Shown in pieces: positions 63,291 to 64,000 of a stretch of DNA of 64,000 nt. Position 1 is the stretch's first letter; the number at the start of each line of letters is the position of its first letter. The stretch spans positions 1,358,862-1,422,861 of the forward strand of contig NZ_KB893650.1 of NCBI RefSeq assembly GCF_000374105.1, written 5' to 3'. Made by a program: the position numbers and the translations under genes. The stretch is from Kangiella aquimarina DSM 16071 (GTDB taxonomy: Bacteria > Pseudomonadota > Gammaproteobacteria > Enterobacterales > Kangiellaceae). A model generated the notes under the pieces. That model was not told the DNA's origin, searched no databases, and saw only the letters and a list, made by a program, of their open reading frames with translations.

Positions 63291-64000
63291 TTGAGTCTTT
63301 CTTTGTCCCCAAAAATAAGTAGCACCAGCCCAGATCGAGACTTAACAATTAAGTTTATTGAATCCATATCGGATATTGCTGAATCTGAATGGCTGCAACT
63401 GGCAAGTATTGGCTCTTCATTAAATCCATTTGTTGATCCACGTTTTTTGTCGGTGCTCGAAAAGAGTCAGTCTGTAACCGCCGAAAAAGGGTGGAAGCCA
63501 CTACATGTTGCTGCTTACACTGGAAATCAGTTAGTGGCTTTCATGCCTCTTTATCTAAAAGGTCACTCTTTCGGCGAATTTGTTTTTGATTGGGCCTGGG
63601 CTAATGCTTATCAACGGCATGGTCTCGAGTACTACCCCAAAGCCCTGACAGCCTCACCCTTGTCGCCAATCACCGGGCCTCGTCTGTTGCATTGTGGCTT
63701 AACCACGGAGCAGCAATTGGCAATAGTCGCTGCTGTATCTGATTGGTTGCAGCAAAATCACATCAGTTCCTGGCATATCAACTTTCCCGATCCTGAAGGC
63801 CGTGCTTTACTTGACCAGACAGACCTGCTCACTCGGCGAGATGTCCAGTTCCATTGGCGGAATCAAGGTTATACCTGTTTTGATGAGTTTCTATCGAACT
63901 TAAAAGCCAAGAAACGCAAGAACATCTTACGAGAGCGGCGTCATGTGTCTGCCCGAGGCTGGACCTTTGAATGGCTATCCGGTATTGAGGCTACCATGGA
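63291..64000 (+). CDS. FemAB/GNAT-like protein (DUF482 type), 5' part
   Basis: An open frame that runs off the right edge. FVDPRFLSVLEKSQSV, GWKPLHVAAYTGNQLVAFMPLYLKGHSFGEFVFDWAWANAYQRHGLEYYPKAL, and FLSNLKAKKRKNILRERRHV are typical of PF04339 peptidoglycan-transferase-like/GNAT proteins. No substrate is known. The start is uncertain: TTG 63291 is used; a GTG at 63255 and a TTG at 63303 are alternatives, and none has a good ribosome-binding site. Confidence 0.82.
   Translation, partial: MSLSLSPKISSTSPDRDLTIKFIESISDIAESEWLQLASIGSSLNPFVDPRFLSVLEKSQSVTAEKGWKPLHVAAYTGNQLVAFMPLYLKGHSFGEFVFDWAWANAYQRHGLEYYPKALTASPLSPITGPRLLHCGLTTEQQLAIVAAVSDWLQQNHISSWHINFPDPEGRALLDQTDLLTRRDVQFHWRNQGYTCFDEFLSNLKAKKRKNILRERRHVSARGWTFEWLSGIEATM

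Noticed and set aside
63154-63348. Minus-strand open frame of 64 codons
   Set aside because: It runs through a terminator hairpin and antisense to the start of the FemAB-like gene, has lysine/asparagine-rich random-looking sequence and no ribosome-binding site.

Overview
The window looks like chromosomal DNA of a free-living, probably marine gammaproteobacterium of moderate-to-low GC content. The inference rests on System I cytochrome c maturation genes (ccmABCDEFGHI), the pabB-nudL-sdaA order also known from E. coli, MlaA, a GlyGly-CTERM surface protein and a methylcitrate cycle with the AcnD/PrpF module. The many peptidases and hydrolases (two M19 proteins, an M3 oligopeptidase, an amidohydrolase, an HExxH protein) fit Kangiella-like protein-degrading bacteria, but the genus is a guess.

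Layout. 0-4.3 kb: the 5' part of a DEAD-box helicase gene, a DUF3820 gene, an M19 dipeptidase lipoprotein, a DUF3185 membrane protein, a palindrome-rich spacer, an SRPBCC gene cut by an amber codon, and a LysR regulator divergent from leuC. 4.5-14.9 kb: one long co-directional run, leuC-leuD-(small exported protein)-leuB followed after 23 bp by ccmABCDEFGHI. 15.1-17.2 kb: a HvfABC/bufferin-type operon, in which an exported peptide with eight EGKCG motifs is followed by its DUF692 (MNIO) enzyme and DUF2063 partner. 17.3-21.6 kb: mlaA, a 5'-nucleotidase, an amidohydrolase and a TIGR01777 epimerase. 21.7-25.2 kb: pabB-nudL-sdaA on the minus strand. 25.4-33.5 kb: class I fumarase, then prpB, prpC, acnD and prpF for propionyl-CoA oxidation, with dispersed inverted repeats in the gaps.

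The accessory part lies between prpF (ends 33.5 kb) and prpD (starts 43.15 kb). It begins with a duplicated prpF 3' end flanking a lipoprotein gene, then a second lipoprotein gene, then the most interesting locus. That locus (35.9-38.3 kb) is an AT-rich retron-like cassette: a HEPN-like protein, a winged-helix protein, a structured non-coding segment resembling msr-msd, and a retron-type reverse transcriptase. Next come a Vgb-like propeller gene broken by an in-frame TGA, an FAD oxidoreductase, a small membrane protein, a frameshifted CPBP protease gene and a flavin reductase. prpD then resumes the propionate theme.

From 44.7 kb to the end are an exported HExxH protein, a MarR regulator divergent from an atypical M19 protein, a DksA-like zinc finger protein, an RluA-type pseudouridine synthase, a large GlyGly-CTERM repeat protein, two paralogous membrane proteins, an SDR, a GNAT protein, a small lipoprotein, PhnA, a TPR membrane protein, an M3 oligopeptidase, a 26-residue membrane peptide gene and the start of a FemAB/GNAT-like gene that runs off the window. 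I saw no rRNA, tRNA, CRISPR array, transposase or integrase gene by eye.
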